A DNA stretch of 64,000 bases from NCBI RefSeq assembly GCF_905171775.1, contig NC_053490.1:521020022-521084021 (forward strand). The letters are read 5' to 3'. Below are positions 10,696 through 23,094 of this stretch, one piece after another. The notes beneath the pieces were generated by a model. It worked only from the letters and a program-made list of their open reading frames with translations, made no database searches and was not told the DNA's origin. Source of the DNA: Rana temporaria (lineage: Eukaryota > Chordata > Amphibia > Anura > Ranidae). Position 1 is the stretch's first letter; every line of letters begins with the position of its first letter. Both the position numbers and the translations under genes were made by a program.

Positions 10696-11133
10696 TAGTG
10701 GAACCTTGGTTTACGAGTAACGCGGTTAACGAGCATTTTGAAAGACGATCAACTTTTTTTTTTATTCTGACTCGGTTTGCAAGTGTTGTCTGGAAAAACG
10801 AGCAGAATTCAAGCCATTTGGGGGTGGAGTACCGCATTTGGCCAGAGCTGTGGGGGCGCCGGAGCCGGGCAGAGCCGTTCTGAAATACTCCATTCCCGGG
10901 TGTTTCCGAGCCTTTCCGCAGTCAGCTGAGCTGTCCCCGATCATTTCCGACTCTCTCCGGTGCCCCCCCACCTCTGGCCACATGCGGTATTGCATGCCAT
11001 TGAAGTCAATGCGGAACTAATAATTTTCGTTTCCATTGACTTCTATGGGGGAAACTTGCTTTGATATGCAAGTGCTTTGTATTACGAGTGTTCTCCTGGA
11101 ACGGATTATGCTCGTAATCCGAGGTTCTACTGT
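10696..11133. mobile_element. MITE with GTGGAACCTTGG / CCGAGGTTCTAC ends
   Basis: The left arm GGAACCTTGGTTTACGAG and right arm CTCGTAATCCGAGGTTC are inverted repeats, with a GC-rich non-coding core. Apparent TA boundaries would suit a mariner-type element. It truncates the Penelope-like RT fragment. Confidence 0.65.
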
Positions 11134-11216
11134 CCACAACTTTATGGATCCAACAATTTTTATAGAAAACAGTGCAAAATGCAACAGCTATATTTTAAAA
11201 CACCAGCTGCCATCAT

Positions 11217-11893
11217 GGGGCCAGATTCAAACGAGATACGACGGCGTATCTACTGATACGTCGTCGTATCTCTGTTTCTAACTATGCGACTGATTCATAG
11301 AATCAGTTACGCATAGCTAGCCCTAAGATCCGACAGGTGTAATTGAATTACACTGTCGGATCTTAAGGATGCAATTCTAAGCCGGCCGCTAGGTGGCGAG
11401 GCCATTGCGGCCGGCGTAGAATATGCAAATGAATACTTACAGCAATCCCCGAACGGCCCGTCAATCTAACTCTACGTCGTTTCCGTCGAGTTACGCCGCG
11501 TAAAACTAGGGCTGAGCCCTAGTTGTCTTAAGCCATGTTAAGTATGGCCGTCGTTCCCGCGTCGAAATTTAAAAATCAACGTCGTTTGCGCTGGACGCCA
11601 TTTACGTTAACGTCTAAGCAAATGACGTCGGTGCGACGTCAGTTAGCGCAATGCACGTCGGGTAAATTTACCCGACGGAGCATGCGCAGTACGTCCGACG
11701 CGGGAGCGCGCCTAATTTAAATGGGACTCGCCCCATTCGATTGGGCCCGCCTTGCGCCGGACGGATTTAGGACACACCGCCGCAAATTTCCAGGTAAGTG
11801 CTTTGTGGATCGGGCACTTCACTTGGGAAATTTGCGGCGGTGTAACTTAAATCGTTTAAGTTACGTTGCGCCCGGGCTACGTGAATCTGGCCC
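11217..11893. mobile_element. MITE of the GGCCAGATTCA family
   Basis: The ends GGGGCCAGATTCA and TGAATCTGGCCC are inverted. The interior is CpG-rich with repeated TACGTCG and CGCCG words. Related copies lie at 28249-28984, 44882-45597, 46029-46672, 48300-48981, 49703-50212, 53642-54262 and 56590-57313. Confidence 0.8.
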
Positions 11894-12341
11894 TTTATAG
11901 CTGGGCAATGCACATACAAAAGCGGAAATTCACCCATTTAAGGCCTCCTTCACAAGGCCATAAAAAAAACGTATATGCAAGTATTTTGTAATTACTGTAT
12001 AGATCTGAATACAGCTGCATTGTTTTTAATGGAGGCATTCAAGCAGGTGGGTAAACATGAGCTGCTTTCAGATCCATAACAGAATACAAAAAGGTTTATA
12101 AAACACATGTATATGCATAAAATATGCATAAAATAACACAAAAAAGATCATAAAAACAAAATCTGTTTAAATGCACCTATAAAGCAAGTATTTGACCGAT
12201 CGTTATGCGGGAACTCCAAGAAGACACCTGTGTAATATCCTCAGTAACATTTTTTACAACCTTCTGTCAACAGAGCATTTGGACAAACCTCTTCTCCCTA
12301 TCTATAACACAGGGGCTGGGGAGCTGAGTTTGCCATAATTA
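11894..12341. other. Unassigned stretch before LINE
   Basis: AT-rich sequence with no supported feature. A short CAGT tandem (about 12342-12363) marks its right side. Confidence 0.35.
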
Positions 12342-12363
12342 ACAGTCAGTCAGTCAGTCAGTG

Positions 12364-15300
12364 TCAGCGGTGGAGTAGGGTGCTTCGGACCTTCCGCTTA
12401 CGAGCCTGCTCTCACCCAGACCTGGCAGTCAGAAGCTAGGCAGACTCTCCATACCTGCGCTGCACAAGAAACTGCTCCTTGGAACCAGGAACCAGCTCCT
12501 TTCTCTCCTCGTGGACTCCTCTTTCCTCCGCAGGTAAGACCCTGCCTCTCAGGGCCTGACATCCTGGGGAACCACTGACGGCCGTCCTTATCAGGGCAGC
12601 CGTCACACAGACCCCACACTGCGGCTCTCTGCCCCATCTTTCGCCCGGCATCGCCGCCCGCACGGCCACCCACGTTTGTGGTGGTCCCAAGTCACCCCCC
12701 CTGGGTGTATTCTCGGCGTTTTTCGGCGTTTCTACACGCTCGCGCCAGCCTGCTCCTTTTCGCGGCCGCCGCACCTTAGGAAAGTCCGCGGCGCGCCGAC
12801 CGTTCTCCCTGCATTTACTTCCAATAGTGCAGATCGCTCTGGATTTTCGCCCCCGCACCCCTAGAGGTCCCCTCCACCCCCTGTTCAGCAACCTCATCGG
12901 TAAAATTACTGTTTTTACCAAGCTGACAGCCCCCCCCAGCCTGGGTCCTGTGCTTTGCCTGGCGGCCATTTTGGTACACCCCAGCAGCAGTGACACCCAG
13001 CATCCCCCCCTTTTCCCCTCCATAGCCTTCAGTCTTTGATCCAGGGTTTGATCCGATCGCCTTCAGGGATCAGGAAGGAATTTTTTTCCCTGCCGCAGCA
13101 CATTGGCCAGCTTGCCCAGGGTTTTTTTGCCTTCCTCTGGACCAAAATTCCCTCGAGCAAGGATTCTGCGAATCCTCTCTCACCCAACACCCGCACCCCC
13201 GCCCACGGTGACTGGCAACAATGGTTAAATTGCGATACTCTGCAGAAACCATTTGGGGTCTGAGACAATTCGCAACAATATTACCTGCCGTCGCCACAAA
13301 AGCCTTAAAATCAGATCAACTTTTGAGATTCGATCGATCATCAAAAATTTCAACCATTCAACACAGCTCAAGCACATATCATGTGCGTTGCTTAACACTA
13401 GATCGGCAGTTAAACACCGATCAGAAATCCATGATTTCTTACTACAAAACGATCTAGACTGCCTCTTTATTACAGAAAGTTGGCTGTCAGACGACGGCAA
13501 CACCATTCTCGGAGAACTGGTACCAGCAAATTATCGCATCTTAACGGAAAATAGAATAGGGCAAAGAGGAGGAGGCCTGGCGGTGATTCATAAGTCTCAT
13601 ATTGCAATCACTAAACCGGTCCTTCAAAATCCTCTACCTTTTATGGAAACCCTTACGCTTCAACTTCAAGCTCACTCCCAGGAGACCGTTCACATTCTCC
13701 TCTGCTATAGGCCCCCTGGGCCCAAATCGCAGTTGCTTCCAGCATTAACAGAGTTCATATCCACCTACTCCCTTAACAGCAATCATCTTTTGCTGCTCGG
13801 GGATTTCAATCTGTGGGCCAACTCCTCACAGGATCCCATCGCGGAGGCCTGCATCGACCACCTGGAAGGGTTAGGACTTCAGCAACTTATATGCGGACCC
13901 ACGCATGCTTCAGGTCACACACTCGACCTAATTTTCAGACAAAATCTGAAAATAAACATTTTGGGTAATGAACCTTTGCCATGGACAGACCACCATGCAA
14001 TTGGCTTCATAATTCCCAGAATTCCACTAGTTATGAAAGTACCCAAGCCGGTGACAATACACTGGGCTAGATCTCAGAAGAAGCTCCACTCGGAACTCTT
14101 CAGATCTACCCTGGGAAACCGAATTGGGGTTATTCCTCCTCAGCTAGCAGCCTCAGATACATTGGATGCCATAAATGCAGCTCTGCTACAGTCAGCCGAC
14201 TTAGCAGCACCAAAGCGCAAAGTCCGCAGCCGGGCAAAAAAGTCCAGCTGGTTCAATAACCAGCTGTCGCTATTGAAGCAAGAGCGCAGAAGGGCGGAAG
14301 CCGCCTGGAAAAGAAGTCCTTCAGAAGACCGCCTCAACTTCTACAAAGCAGTAACAACACGATATCACAAGGAAATTTTCAAAGCCAAAAAACTTCACTT
14401 TTCCATGATGATTAACAGCGCAATGAATCGCCCACGCGAACTCTTCAGGATGGTCACCCAGACCATGAATCCGGGATGTCTTGAAGTCCCCACTTCAGAC
14501 ACCCAAGAGTTCTGCAATGAACTATCGGATTTCTTCATCAACAAAATTGAAAAAATTCGGGTAAGTATTCGGCAAAACAATACTCCACTCAGCCCCCTCT
14601 TCAATCAACTACAAAACACCGACAGAAAGCCTCTACAATCAACTAAGTTCACTCTGGAACCCATCTCCATCGATACCACCAAAAAATTCATTGGTGCGTT
14701 GCGGAACAGCACAGCACCCAATGACATCATTCCCACCAAGCTACTGAAGGAATGTGCCGACATCCTGGCGCCTCCAATCACACAGCTTATAAATCAGTCA
14801 TTTAAGGAAGGCATAGTGCCTTCCCTGCTGAAAGAGGGCACAATCCTGCCGATCTTGAAAAAACCTAATTTGGATCCTATGGACCCAACTCACCGCCGTC
14901 CCATAACAGGTCTAAATGCTCTGTCCAAGATAATGGAGAAAGTGGTGGTAAATCAGCTGCAACAGCATCTGGATACCCACAACCTACTTGATCCATTTCA
15001 ATCCAGGTTCCGTCCCGGACATGGGACAGAAACGGCCTTACTGAAAATATGGGACGATGCGCTCGAGGCCGCAGACGAAGGAGAATCGTGTCTCCTGGTT
15101 CTGCTGGACCTAAGCGCAGCCTTCGACACAGTAGACCATAAATTGCTACTGAGACGACTAACAGAAGTCGCCGGAGTCACAGAAGATGCCTTACCATGGT
15201 TCTCCTCTTTTCTCGGAAACCGATCACAAACAGTGAAACTGGGATCTTTCACGTCAGAAAAACGCACGGTGCCATGTGGGGTCCCCCAAGGATCCCCCCT

Positions 15301-16292
15301 ATCACCGGTGCTGTTTAATATCTATCTTCGTCCTCTCTTTGATATTATCAGTAGCCACTAACTACTCTATCACTCTTATGCAGACGACACGCAGTTGTAT
15401 TTTCGCATCTGCCACAAAAAGGATCATCATCTCAGATTAGAGAAATGTCTCTCTTCAATAGAAAACTGGATGACTAAGAGTTATCTCAAACTCAATAGCG
15501 CTAAAACAGAACTCTTTATGTTCGATGCCAGTCGGAAGAGACAACCGGCAACAAACTGGACACCATCGCCCATTCTGGGACAAATCATCGCCCCTAGCTC
15601 CAAAGTCAAAAGTCTAGGAGTCACGTTTGACACCTTCATGACAATGGACGCACAAATAGGGTCAGTAGTCAGCGGGGCGCACCATTTGATGCGCCTACTA
15701 CGCAGACTTATTCCATTTATCCCCAAAGAAGACGTAGCAGTCGTGGTGGGAACAATCGTGAATTCCAGACTGGACTATGCAAATGCCCTTTACCTTGGGC
15801 TCCCCAAGTACCAAATCGCTCGTCTTCAAGTCGTACAGAATACGGCCGCCAGACTGGTGACTGGGAAAAAATCTTGGGAATCAATCTCACCTTCACTGAG
15901 ATCCCTTCACTGGTTGCCAGTGAAAGACAGAATTGCATTCAAAGCACTCTGCCTGACACATAAGTGCATCCATGGGAAGGCTCCTAGATATCTATGTGAC
16001 AAGATCAAACCGCACAATTGCAACCGCATTCTGCGATCCACCGACCAAAATCTGGTCAAGGTTCCTAAAACCAAATACAAGTCCAAAGGAGAAAGAAGGT
16101 TTGCTTTCCAGGGCCCCAGGCTTTAGAATGCTTTACCAACCAGCATTCGGTTGGAGCAAAACCACCTGTCTTTCAGAAAGCAGATCAAAACCCTGCTTTT
16201 CTGAAGGCATGAGACACAAACAACCAGCGCCCAGAGGCGATTCAGTTCGCATGTGCCGCGCTATATAAATTTTTCATTCATTCATTCATTCA
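12364..16292 (+). mobile_element. Near full-length L2-like LINE retrotransposon
   Basis: It consists of a GC-rich 5' region (12364-13252), a long endonuclease/reverse-transcriptase frame, and a 3' end reading GCGCTATATAAAT followed by an (ATTC)n tail at 16274-16292. That 3' end and the protein motifs fit the L2/CR1 (Jockey-group) LINEs. The left end is approximate. Confidence 0.75.
13253..16126 (+). pseudogene. LINE ORF2: AP-endonuclease plus reverse transcriptase with nonsense mutations
   Basis: The protein nicks target DNA and reverse-transcribes the element's RNA. Endonuclease motifs: LNTRS (about residue 47), FITESW (71-76), GGGLAV (106-111), YRPP (152), LLGDFN (181-186), THASGHTLDLIF (217-228) and TDHHAIGF (245). 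RT motifs: LDLSAAFDTVDH (618-629) and GVPQGSPLSPVLFNIYL (676-692). The frame then hits an in-frame TAA at 15359-15361, a few codons before the catalytic YADD. Reading resumes in the same frame through SYADDTQLYF and the C-terminal domain (SRLDYANALYLGLP, HWLPVKDRIAFK) to a TAG at 16124-16126. That TAG sits where related elements carry Trp, and about 25 further family-like codons follow it. The element is dead but young-looking; the original start codon is uncertain. Confidence 0.85.
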
Positions 16293-16301
16293 CTGTATAG
16301 C

Positions 16302-16937
16302 TGTCAGGTCACCCGTAGCCAGGTGACAAGTGCACCCCGTAGGGGTCAGGGATGCACCACAGGGTGGTGAATCCTATGGCCGACTGCTGCTAGCAGAGAC
16401 GAAGCATGAACCTAAGATCACCCAGGGCGCGGAGTCTAAGACCCAGTTTTGTATTCACCAGAGCCCTTGATGGTAGGGATGGTCTTGGCCGCAACTGGGT
16501 CCAGGTCGCATCCCCGAGATTGCTCAAGTCACACTCCGCAGGGAGAAGGGGGAAGCAGCCAGCAGGACAAACAGTGGTGATGGACAGGCCGAGGTCAGGG
16601 CGACAGGCAGACAAGGATAACCGTGGAACATGCAAATAGTCAGGGGCACAGGCAGACAAGGAAGTCGGGGACAAGCCAAAACGGTACACGGAAAGATGAT
16701 CGTAGCACTCTGCAAACAGGAACTAGCAATACACTGCAGACAGGAACTAAGCATAGGAACACTGTTGAACAGCACTGCAGACCTGTAGAGCAAAGGTTAA
16801 TATAGGCTTCCTGGGATGGACTAGGGTGGAGCCATACAGGAAGAGGAAGTGATAAAAAGGGAAACCAGAACAGGATCTGCCTCTAATGAACACATGGAGA
16901 TCAGGTAGGCAGACAGACTTGATGCATATTCATGACA
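16302..16937. mobile_element. Solo LTR (636 bp), TSD ATAGC
   Basis: It starts TGTCAGGTCACC and ends TTCATGACA, with TG...CA termini. It is flanked by perfect ATAGC copies at 16297-16301 and 16938-16942. It contains no coding domain. A 5-bp duplication with TG...CA ends is diagnostic of LTR retroelement integration. Gypsy versus ERV is not decidable from the LTR alone. Confidence 0.85.
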
Positions 16938-16942
16938 ATAGC

Positions 16943-17466
16943 TTAATCAGACACATCAAAAGTATCCCGCTTATATGAGAAGTGGCACAGTGATCTGCCC
17001 GATTTAACCAATGGGGATTGGGAGGAGGGCACACAATAATATCTTCCACTTATGATAACGGCCAGGGATAAATGGATTGACATTCCTCCACAGGGTGCAC
17101 TTCTTTCCCCACCGGTTGTCCTCAAAATACGCCATGGCTGATCCTACACATCCCAAGTGGTGTACGCCGGTTGGCACGTTCATACATATGGTTAGGTCTT
17201 GCCCTCTGCTACAGGTCTTTTGGGGTGAGGTGGCATCAGAAGTGGGTGTTATTAGTGGATTAACGATTGCTTAAGATCTGCTTATGCTACTTCTGGGTAT
17301 ATACGACACGTATGCCACCACATACTACAAACTTTTTGCTTCTTATTATGCCAGGAAAGCTATCCCGATAAAGAGGAAAATGCCAGAAAACCCTTCAGTA
17401 TCCCAATGGCGCACTTTAATCAATAATGTCCTCCCACTGTACAAAAATCACCTACCCGATTTGTAA
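16943..17466 (+). pseudogene. L1/Tx1-type LINE ORF2, C-terminal fragment
   Basis: The pieces read KVSRLYEKWHSDLPDL and DWEEGTQ, then a Cys/His-type segment (VGTFIHMVRSCPLLQVFW), then YYARKAIPIKRKMPE. This is the order seen at the C terminus of L1-clade ORF2 proteins. Frames shift between pieces and stops are present. A probable 3' UTR continues to about 17890. The minus-strand fragment at 22400-22745 carries the same domain. The solo LTR at 16302-16937 abuts its left edge. Confidence 0.7.
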
Positions 17467-17902
17467 CTGCCCCCAAAAAAATCCACAAGATCTGGAATTT
17501 ATGGGTTAGGGCTCATGACCTCATGCTTTGATGGTCTTCCAGATGTTTGTCATACTCTGACTTCTTTTCCCCCCTTATCCCCCCCTTTTATTCCCCCTTT
17601 TTACTCCCATTTGCCAATATGTCTTCATTCTTGGTGAGTTGTGCTCCCTTGCTCACGGCAATATTACTCACATTTTTTTCTCTTCTTGGGTAAACCCTTG
17701 TGGAGTATCTGGTCTTGTTACCAATTAATGTAATGGTTCATTGTATGAAATAATAGGACAGATCCTGCTCACTAGGGTGACCTGTTGGTTTCTCTGACCT
17801 GTATTTGTGTTCAATTGTGATGTTAATGTCAACCTGCCCGGATTGTGTCCTGGAATGTAATGTCCTCTTTGCCCTTCCCTCTTACAGTTGTTTTATGGTT
17901 CC

Positions 17903-19853
17903 TTAAAGTGAATGTAAAGGAAAATGTTATATTTAAAAAAAAAAAAAAATACATGTCATGCTACCCTGTGCAATGTTTTTGCACAGAGCAGCCAGATCCT
18001 CCCCTTTTCATGTCCCTTGCCAGCACTCTGGGACTCTCCCTCCTGTCAAGTGCCCCCATAGCAAGCCGCTTGCTGTGGGGGTACTCATGCATGCTCGCCA
18101 ACTCTCTACGTCTAAGACCAGGGGATGGCCCGTCCTTTAGGGGAACCACCCCTCTTTCCTGGCCACCCCCTATTCATACGTCCACCCCCTATGAGAGCCC
18201 CGGGCGCATGAATTACAGCGGCCAGGTTTTTTTTTTTTTTTTTAAGCACCCGATTAGAGTCAGAAGCTCTAATAGGCTTCAAAACAGGGTAGGCTCGGGT
18301 CACAGAGGATGAGTCGGGAGCCCACTCAGGTGTGTTGCAACAGCGAATGACTTTCGCTGTTGCAACACTAATCCTCCTCCTGGCCAATTGGGAAGCGGGT
18401 CTGAGACTAGAGGTCGACCGATATGGGTTTTCCTCTGGCCGATGCCGATATTTGGAAATCGGGGTGGCCGATTACAGATATATGTTGCCGATTTTTGCGG
18501 CCGATATTTTAGGCCGATTTTTTTTTCTTCATCTCAGAAAATCTAGGGTGGGGAGGACGTTATTGTTTAGGGTGGAGAGGTGGGGTGCAGCCTATTAGTA
18601 CCTGTCAGTGTCCATCAGTGAAGCCTGTCAGTGCCCACTGGTACAGCCCATCAGTATCCATTAGTGCCCACCAGTGTAGCCCATCATTGCCCACCAATGG
18701 AGCCCATCGGTGCCACCTCAGTGCCCACCAGTTCAGTGTCTGTCAGTCCCACCTCATTAGTGCCCACCATTGCAGCCTATCAGTGCCATCTCACCAGTGC
18801 CCACCAGTACAGATCGGCGTTGCCCCCAGACGGCACAGATCGGCATTGCCCCCAGACGGCACAGATCGGCATTGCCCCCAGACGGCACAGATCGGCATTG
18901 CCCCCAGAGTATAGATTGGCATTGCCCCCATCGTCCGTGTCATTCCCTGCCAGTCTGCCACCTCATCAGTGCCACCAGGGAGCGCTCCCAGCTCCGTTCC
19001 GTCCCCTCGCCAGGCCAAAGACGGCTCCATTCGTCCCCTGACATGCTGCGCGCCTCGCCTCTGCCTCCAAACTACAAACCCCAGAATGCAGCGCGGCGAC
19101 TAACAGCCAATCGGCGGCCGCCACCGCTGCCGACTTCCTCCACTGGAAAAAAAGTCATACAGCGGCTGTGGTAGCAGCCGTTTAGAATAGACGCTGGGCG
19201 AGGATTTCCAGCCAGCACACCCCTGCCTCTGATCCTTCAATATCGGCCCTTTTGTGCATAATAATCGGCCGATTTCTCTAAAAACTCGAAATATCGGCCG
19301 ATACATCGTCCGACCGATACATCGTCCGACCGATACATCGGTCGACTTCTATCTGATACCCGTCACCTGATTGGCTGAAAGGACAGGTGATCCTATTGGA
19401 TGCCTAGGAGGAGGGGAGAAGACGCAGCGCGGAAGCGAGGAGAAGTCATCCGCCAATGCCTGGATGCCCAATCCCCGCCGCTGCTTCTCGAATGCCCGCT
19501 GCTTAGATGGGGTAAGTGCCAGTGGACTGACTGGCAGACAGCAAGGGTGGGCTTGGTTGTTTGTCGCCCCACCCAAACAAAAAAACACCAGCCTCCACTG
19601 CATAAGACACAGCAAGCATGGCTCAGCCCTGCCTCCACCTCACTAGCGGTTATTGACAGCAAGAGCCAATGGCTCCTGCATCTCAGCCAATCAGAAGGGA
19701 GACATCCGGGAGAGCCTGGGGTCTCATGCACATCGCTGGATCGTGATCGGGCTTAGGTAAATATTAGAGGGGCTGAGGGGGGAGCTGCACATTGAAGTTT
19801 TTTTTTAAGAATGCATGAAGAAAAAAAAACTTCAGCCTTTACAACCCCTTTAA
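17903..19853. mobile_element. TTAA-type MITE split by an 8-bp-TSD element
   Basis: The left end is TTAAAGTGAATGTAAAGG and the right end CCTTTACAACCCCTTTAA, each with TTAA. The body is interrupted by the 944-bp element at 18408-19351. It is non-coding. Confidence 0.7.
18408..19351. mobile_element. 944-bp non-autonomous DNA transposon rich in GCCGATA, 8-bp TSD
   Basis: The ends TAGAGGTCGACCGATAT and ATACATCGGTCGACTTCTA are inverted. The flanks TCTGAGAC (18400-18407) and TCTGATAC (19352-19359) match at 7 of 8. CCGATAT/ATATCGG words are repeated near both ends, and a short GTCCGACCGATACATC direct duplication lies at 19306-19341. The core contains a degenerate CAGTGCCCACCAGT tandem (about 18600-18805) and about five copies of a 26-bp unit around CAGATCGGCATTGCCCCCAG (18811-18925). 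An 8-bp duplication suggests hAT or a related group. Confidence 0.8.
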
Positions 19854-21071
19854 TGGTTTACAAAAAAATTACAGGTGCCTGAATGAGGCCTAAGAATGAA
19901 CTTTAGCAGGTTGGAGGACTACAAGGAAGCATGCAGGCTTACAGTCATCTCTTTTCTTTGAGAAGGGCTATGAACTTGCATCTGGGTAAACATATGAGGA
20001 CTGTTGAAAGAATGTAAAGGAAGGAGATTTTGAAGGATAAAAAGCAAGTTAATCCCGATAAGGACTTCCAACTGGCTTTGGTATTTAAATGTAATTCACA
20101 TAAAGTCATAAATAGTTAGGTGCCAGACATTGGGACATCTTGAAAGGAGATCAGATTGTAGAAAATTAGATGCCTGTGCAACCCAAGTTCATATAAATAA
20201 AAGCAGGTATTTGGGTTTGGAAATTGAACCAACAGTGCAGAATAAGAAGTTAAATGGTGCGTTAAGAGCACAGAGTCAACAAGAGTACTTGCATGGATTT
20301 ATTAGGTGTGCAACATGGATGGCCTGCAGAATTATCCTAGGTAAGAAAGATCAAAGAATTCATTAACCCTGGGACACAGATTGGACTCCACATCTCTTCT
20401 CTGCCCCTAAAAGCATCTGATCAGACCAAGATCGGTTTGACCAGATGCTTTGCCAACCAAAAATGGCTTGTTTTCATTCTGCAGAAACCAAGAGCCAAGA
20501 CCAAGAACCAAGACCAAGAGCTGAACCAGACATGAGCGGGTTTGTTGACAAGCGATCGCTCTGTCATTGGCAGGAGCAATCACGTGATAAAGGACCAGTC
20601 ATTGGCCCTTAATCCCGATCCGTGATGCGCTGGGCTCCAAGTACCCAGCGATCTCGGACACTTCCGTGTGCGCGCCCCAGGGGGAAGCGCGAGTTTGGCA
20701 GGACATCAATGTACGCACTCCCAAAACTAGCCAGCCTCGCTGTAACCATCATTCCGCTATGGAGCGGTCAGCAAGTGGTTAACATGTACTTTAGCCGGTC
20801 TTAAACTAATGACCTGTAATTTTATTCAGAAATGTGTAATAATGTGCTTCATAACAATACAATGACATTTTATCAAATGTGGGGTCCATGGATTCAATAC
20901 TTATCTGACCCCTAGCAGGACCTCGGCTGACCCTCTTCCATTTCAATTTTGCTTTTATTCCCTTTCTTTTCTCCACTTGTCTCTGCCTTTTATTTCTTAA
21001 CCTCATTTTTCTTTCTTGATATACTTGAGTCTAGTACCTGAATTCAGCAGAAGCCAGGCACAAACATAGAT
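19854..21071. other. Mostly unassigned DNA with a TTAA-MITE scrap
   Basis: No gene was seen. The GC-rich piece at about 20560-20783, ending CAGCAAGTGGTTAA, looks like the end of a TTAACCACTT-family MITE. The rest is AT-rich and unrecognised. Confidence 0.4.
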
Positions 21072-21079
21072 GACCAAGG

Positions 21080-21361
21080 CAGGGGCGAATGACCATTCGT
21101 GCACTGCCCGAGGGCCCCATACCACTAGGGGGCCCCATCAGGGTTGCCAGGCTCAGTAAAACCAGGGACAGTATGTAAAAATCTATGTTCTTTTACATCT
21201 GTCCCTGATATGTCCGATACCGACATGCCTTTGATGTGAAAATCCTGAGATTTTAGCTGCCCCGCCTCTGCACTGCCTCCTGGTATGGTGGCCATCTGTA
21301 AGCCCCGGGCCCCATAATCTTCTATTGGCCGGTGGCCCCATGAGTTGTCAGTCCGCCCCTG
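21080..21361. mobile_element. hAT-type MITE, perfect TSD GACCAAGG
   Basis: The ends CAGGGGCGAATGAC and GTCAGTCCGCCCCTG are inverted, and GACCAAGG lies exactly at 21072-21079 and 21362-21369. It is 282 bp and non-coding. Confidence 0.9.
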
Positions 21362-21404
21362 GACCAAGGAAACCTTATTGAAAGATTAATCCTAACCTGA
21401 GGTC

Positions 21405-21690
21405 CATAGGTGTGCGCAGCCTTTGGCATTAGGGTGTGCACCCCAAAGCTCAAACACACTCTACCGATCACTCACGATGTTCATTTAGAAAGGGAAGGGG
21501 CCAGTAAATGGCATATTTACTGGCCCCTTCCCCCACTCAGCCTAAAACATCCACAGTAACATCCGATAGGAGAGGAGGGAAGCTGGCAGTGCTGTGGGAG
21601 GGGAAGGAGGGAGAGCCAGGTCAGTAGGGGGATCTGTTCTGCACAGGGTGTGCCTAGGCACACCTGGCACACCCTGTGCGCACGCCTATG
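21405..21690. mobile_element. hAT-type MITE, perfect TSD CTGAGGTC
   Basis: The ends CATAGGTGTGCGCA and TGTGCGCACGCCTATG are inverted, and CTGAGGTC lies at 21397-21404 and 21691-21698. It contains an inner palindrome around GGGGCCAGTAAAT near 21500-21530. It is 286 bp and non-coding. Confidence 0.9.
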
Positions 21691-21802
21691 CTGAGGTCGC
21701 TGCTTCCAAACTCAGAAGACCACAAGAGAAGAAACATATATAAACACAATGGGGGAGCGCTGTTCCAAAGGATGGGTGATAGTCAAAGGAAAATCCATAT
21801 AG

Positions 21803-22165
21803 TTAAAGAGGAAGTAAAACCTCTGAAGCATATCTTAAAAAAAAAAAACCTGCAAGAGAAAGGCATAATAAGCTAGTATGCATAGCATACTAGCTCATTA
21901 TGAATAACTTACCTGAGATCGAAGCCCCCGAAGCGACTCTCGTTCCTCACCTCCACCCGCCACCATTGATACCCGAGTTACTTCCGGGTATCGCGGCTCC
22001 GGCGCCTGGCATTGGCCGGAGCCGCGATAACATCACTCCTGCGCATTTGGACGGGTGCCGTCCGATCGCCCTCACTAACGGCATGCTCAGTGCGCACATG
22101 CGCCGTAGACAACAGTGCAGTCTTTTCTGCAAATATCTCCTTAACCGTGTCAACATAAATTAGCC
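21803..22165. mobile_element. TTAA-type MITE (TTAAAGAGGAAGTAAA family), right end lost
   Basis: It shares its start, the word ACTAGCTCATTATG, and the ACCTGAGATCGAAGCCCCCG block with the complete copy at 52589-52948. A short palindrome AGCTAGTATGC/GCATACTAGCT lies near 21872-21896. Confidence 0.65.
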
Positions 22166-22199
22166 ATGAATAATTGTTAGTACGCAATGTCAAGTTGCA

Positions 22200-22745
22200 A
22201 TAACTAATCAGCTGGGAGAAGGTTGATATTCAGAACATGTCTAGCGGAGAGTGCAACACACCTTCAGCGACCATGCACCCCTTCAGGGATTTATTATGAC
22301 AGTGGAAGCAGGGGGGCGCAGGAGAAAGCCACCTCCACCTGAGGTCATGGGATGTATTCCCGCCATCTAGTAGGTAAAAAGAGGGTCTATCTATACCTGC
22401 AGATCCCTTGGGCTGTTATTTAGTGCCATATAGCATTTTGCCCAAGTTGTCTAGATCGTGAGGTGCCTAGCTTGTACCCAGGCTGCCCAGATTTTGTCAA
22501 ACGTCTGATGGCAGTTATGTCCCAATAAAGTACATTTGTATAGGGGTAGAACAGCATTAATAAGTGCTCTCCACGCCGAGAGCTGGGGGGGGATCCGGGA
22601 GCTTCCATCTGGTCAGAATCACCTTCCTAGCATAGTAGGCCGCGTAGAATATGAAGAGTTTTGTGTGCTTGGTGGTTACCAGATTGTCAGGGATGCCCGG
22701 TAGAAAAACAAACAAGTGGGTCCCTGTCCAGTTTTGCTTTGGATA
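22200..22745 (-). pseudogene. L1/Tx1-type LINE 3' fragment, minus strand
   Basis: The minus-strand translation gives KLFIFYAAYYARKVILTRWK followed by a proline-rich stretch and, after frame breaks, KIW/LGSLGTS-like text. This is the same C-terminal domain as at 16943-17466 (YYARKAI). The 3' UTR would lie towards 22200. It is 5'-truncated and defective. Confidence 0.65.
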
Positions 22746-23094
22746 TGTATGCTTCCCCTGGCAGCTTTATGTACTTTTTGGTTTACTTGCTGATAAATCA
22801 TCTATTATATATATGGATTTTCCTTTATTGACCATCAAGTCTAGTACCTGACCGCTGATGTGGTCATATTTTCAGGAACTTAAATACTACATTTTCTCAA
22901 TAGTGTAATGTGTTCTGAATCAACGATGATGGTTGCTGTTTATCCCCCTCCTTTTAATGGGTTTGGCTAGAGCAGGGGTAGTGAATTAAAATTCATGGGG
23001 GATCCGCTCAGAAAAATGTTCTTCTAGAGGAGGTCCGAGTGTCAAATTGGTGCGTTGACTCCACATGATATCCTCCACATCGCAGCCTCCTGTG

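Noticed and set aside
12436..13023. 195-codon minus-strand frame opposite the LINE 5' region
   Set aside because: It is antisense to a GC-rich LINE 5' region with low stop density; no recognisable domain and no splice logic.
20806..21054. Possible terminal exon after the TM exon (acceptor TTCTGCTGAATTCAG, immediate stop, AATAAA-like signals); a similar GTACTAGACT at about 22848
   Set aside because: The acceptors are ordinary, and the exon would add only one or two residues. The shared 12-13 bases between the two sites can occur by chance. Not strong enough to annotate.
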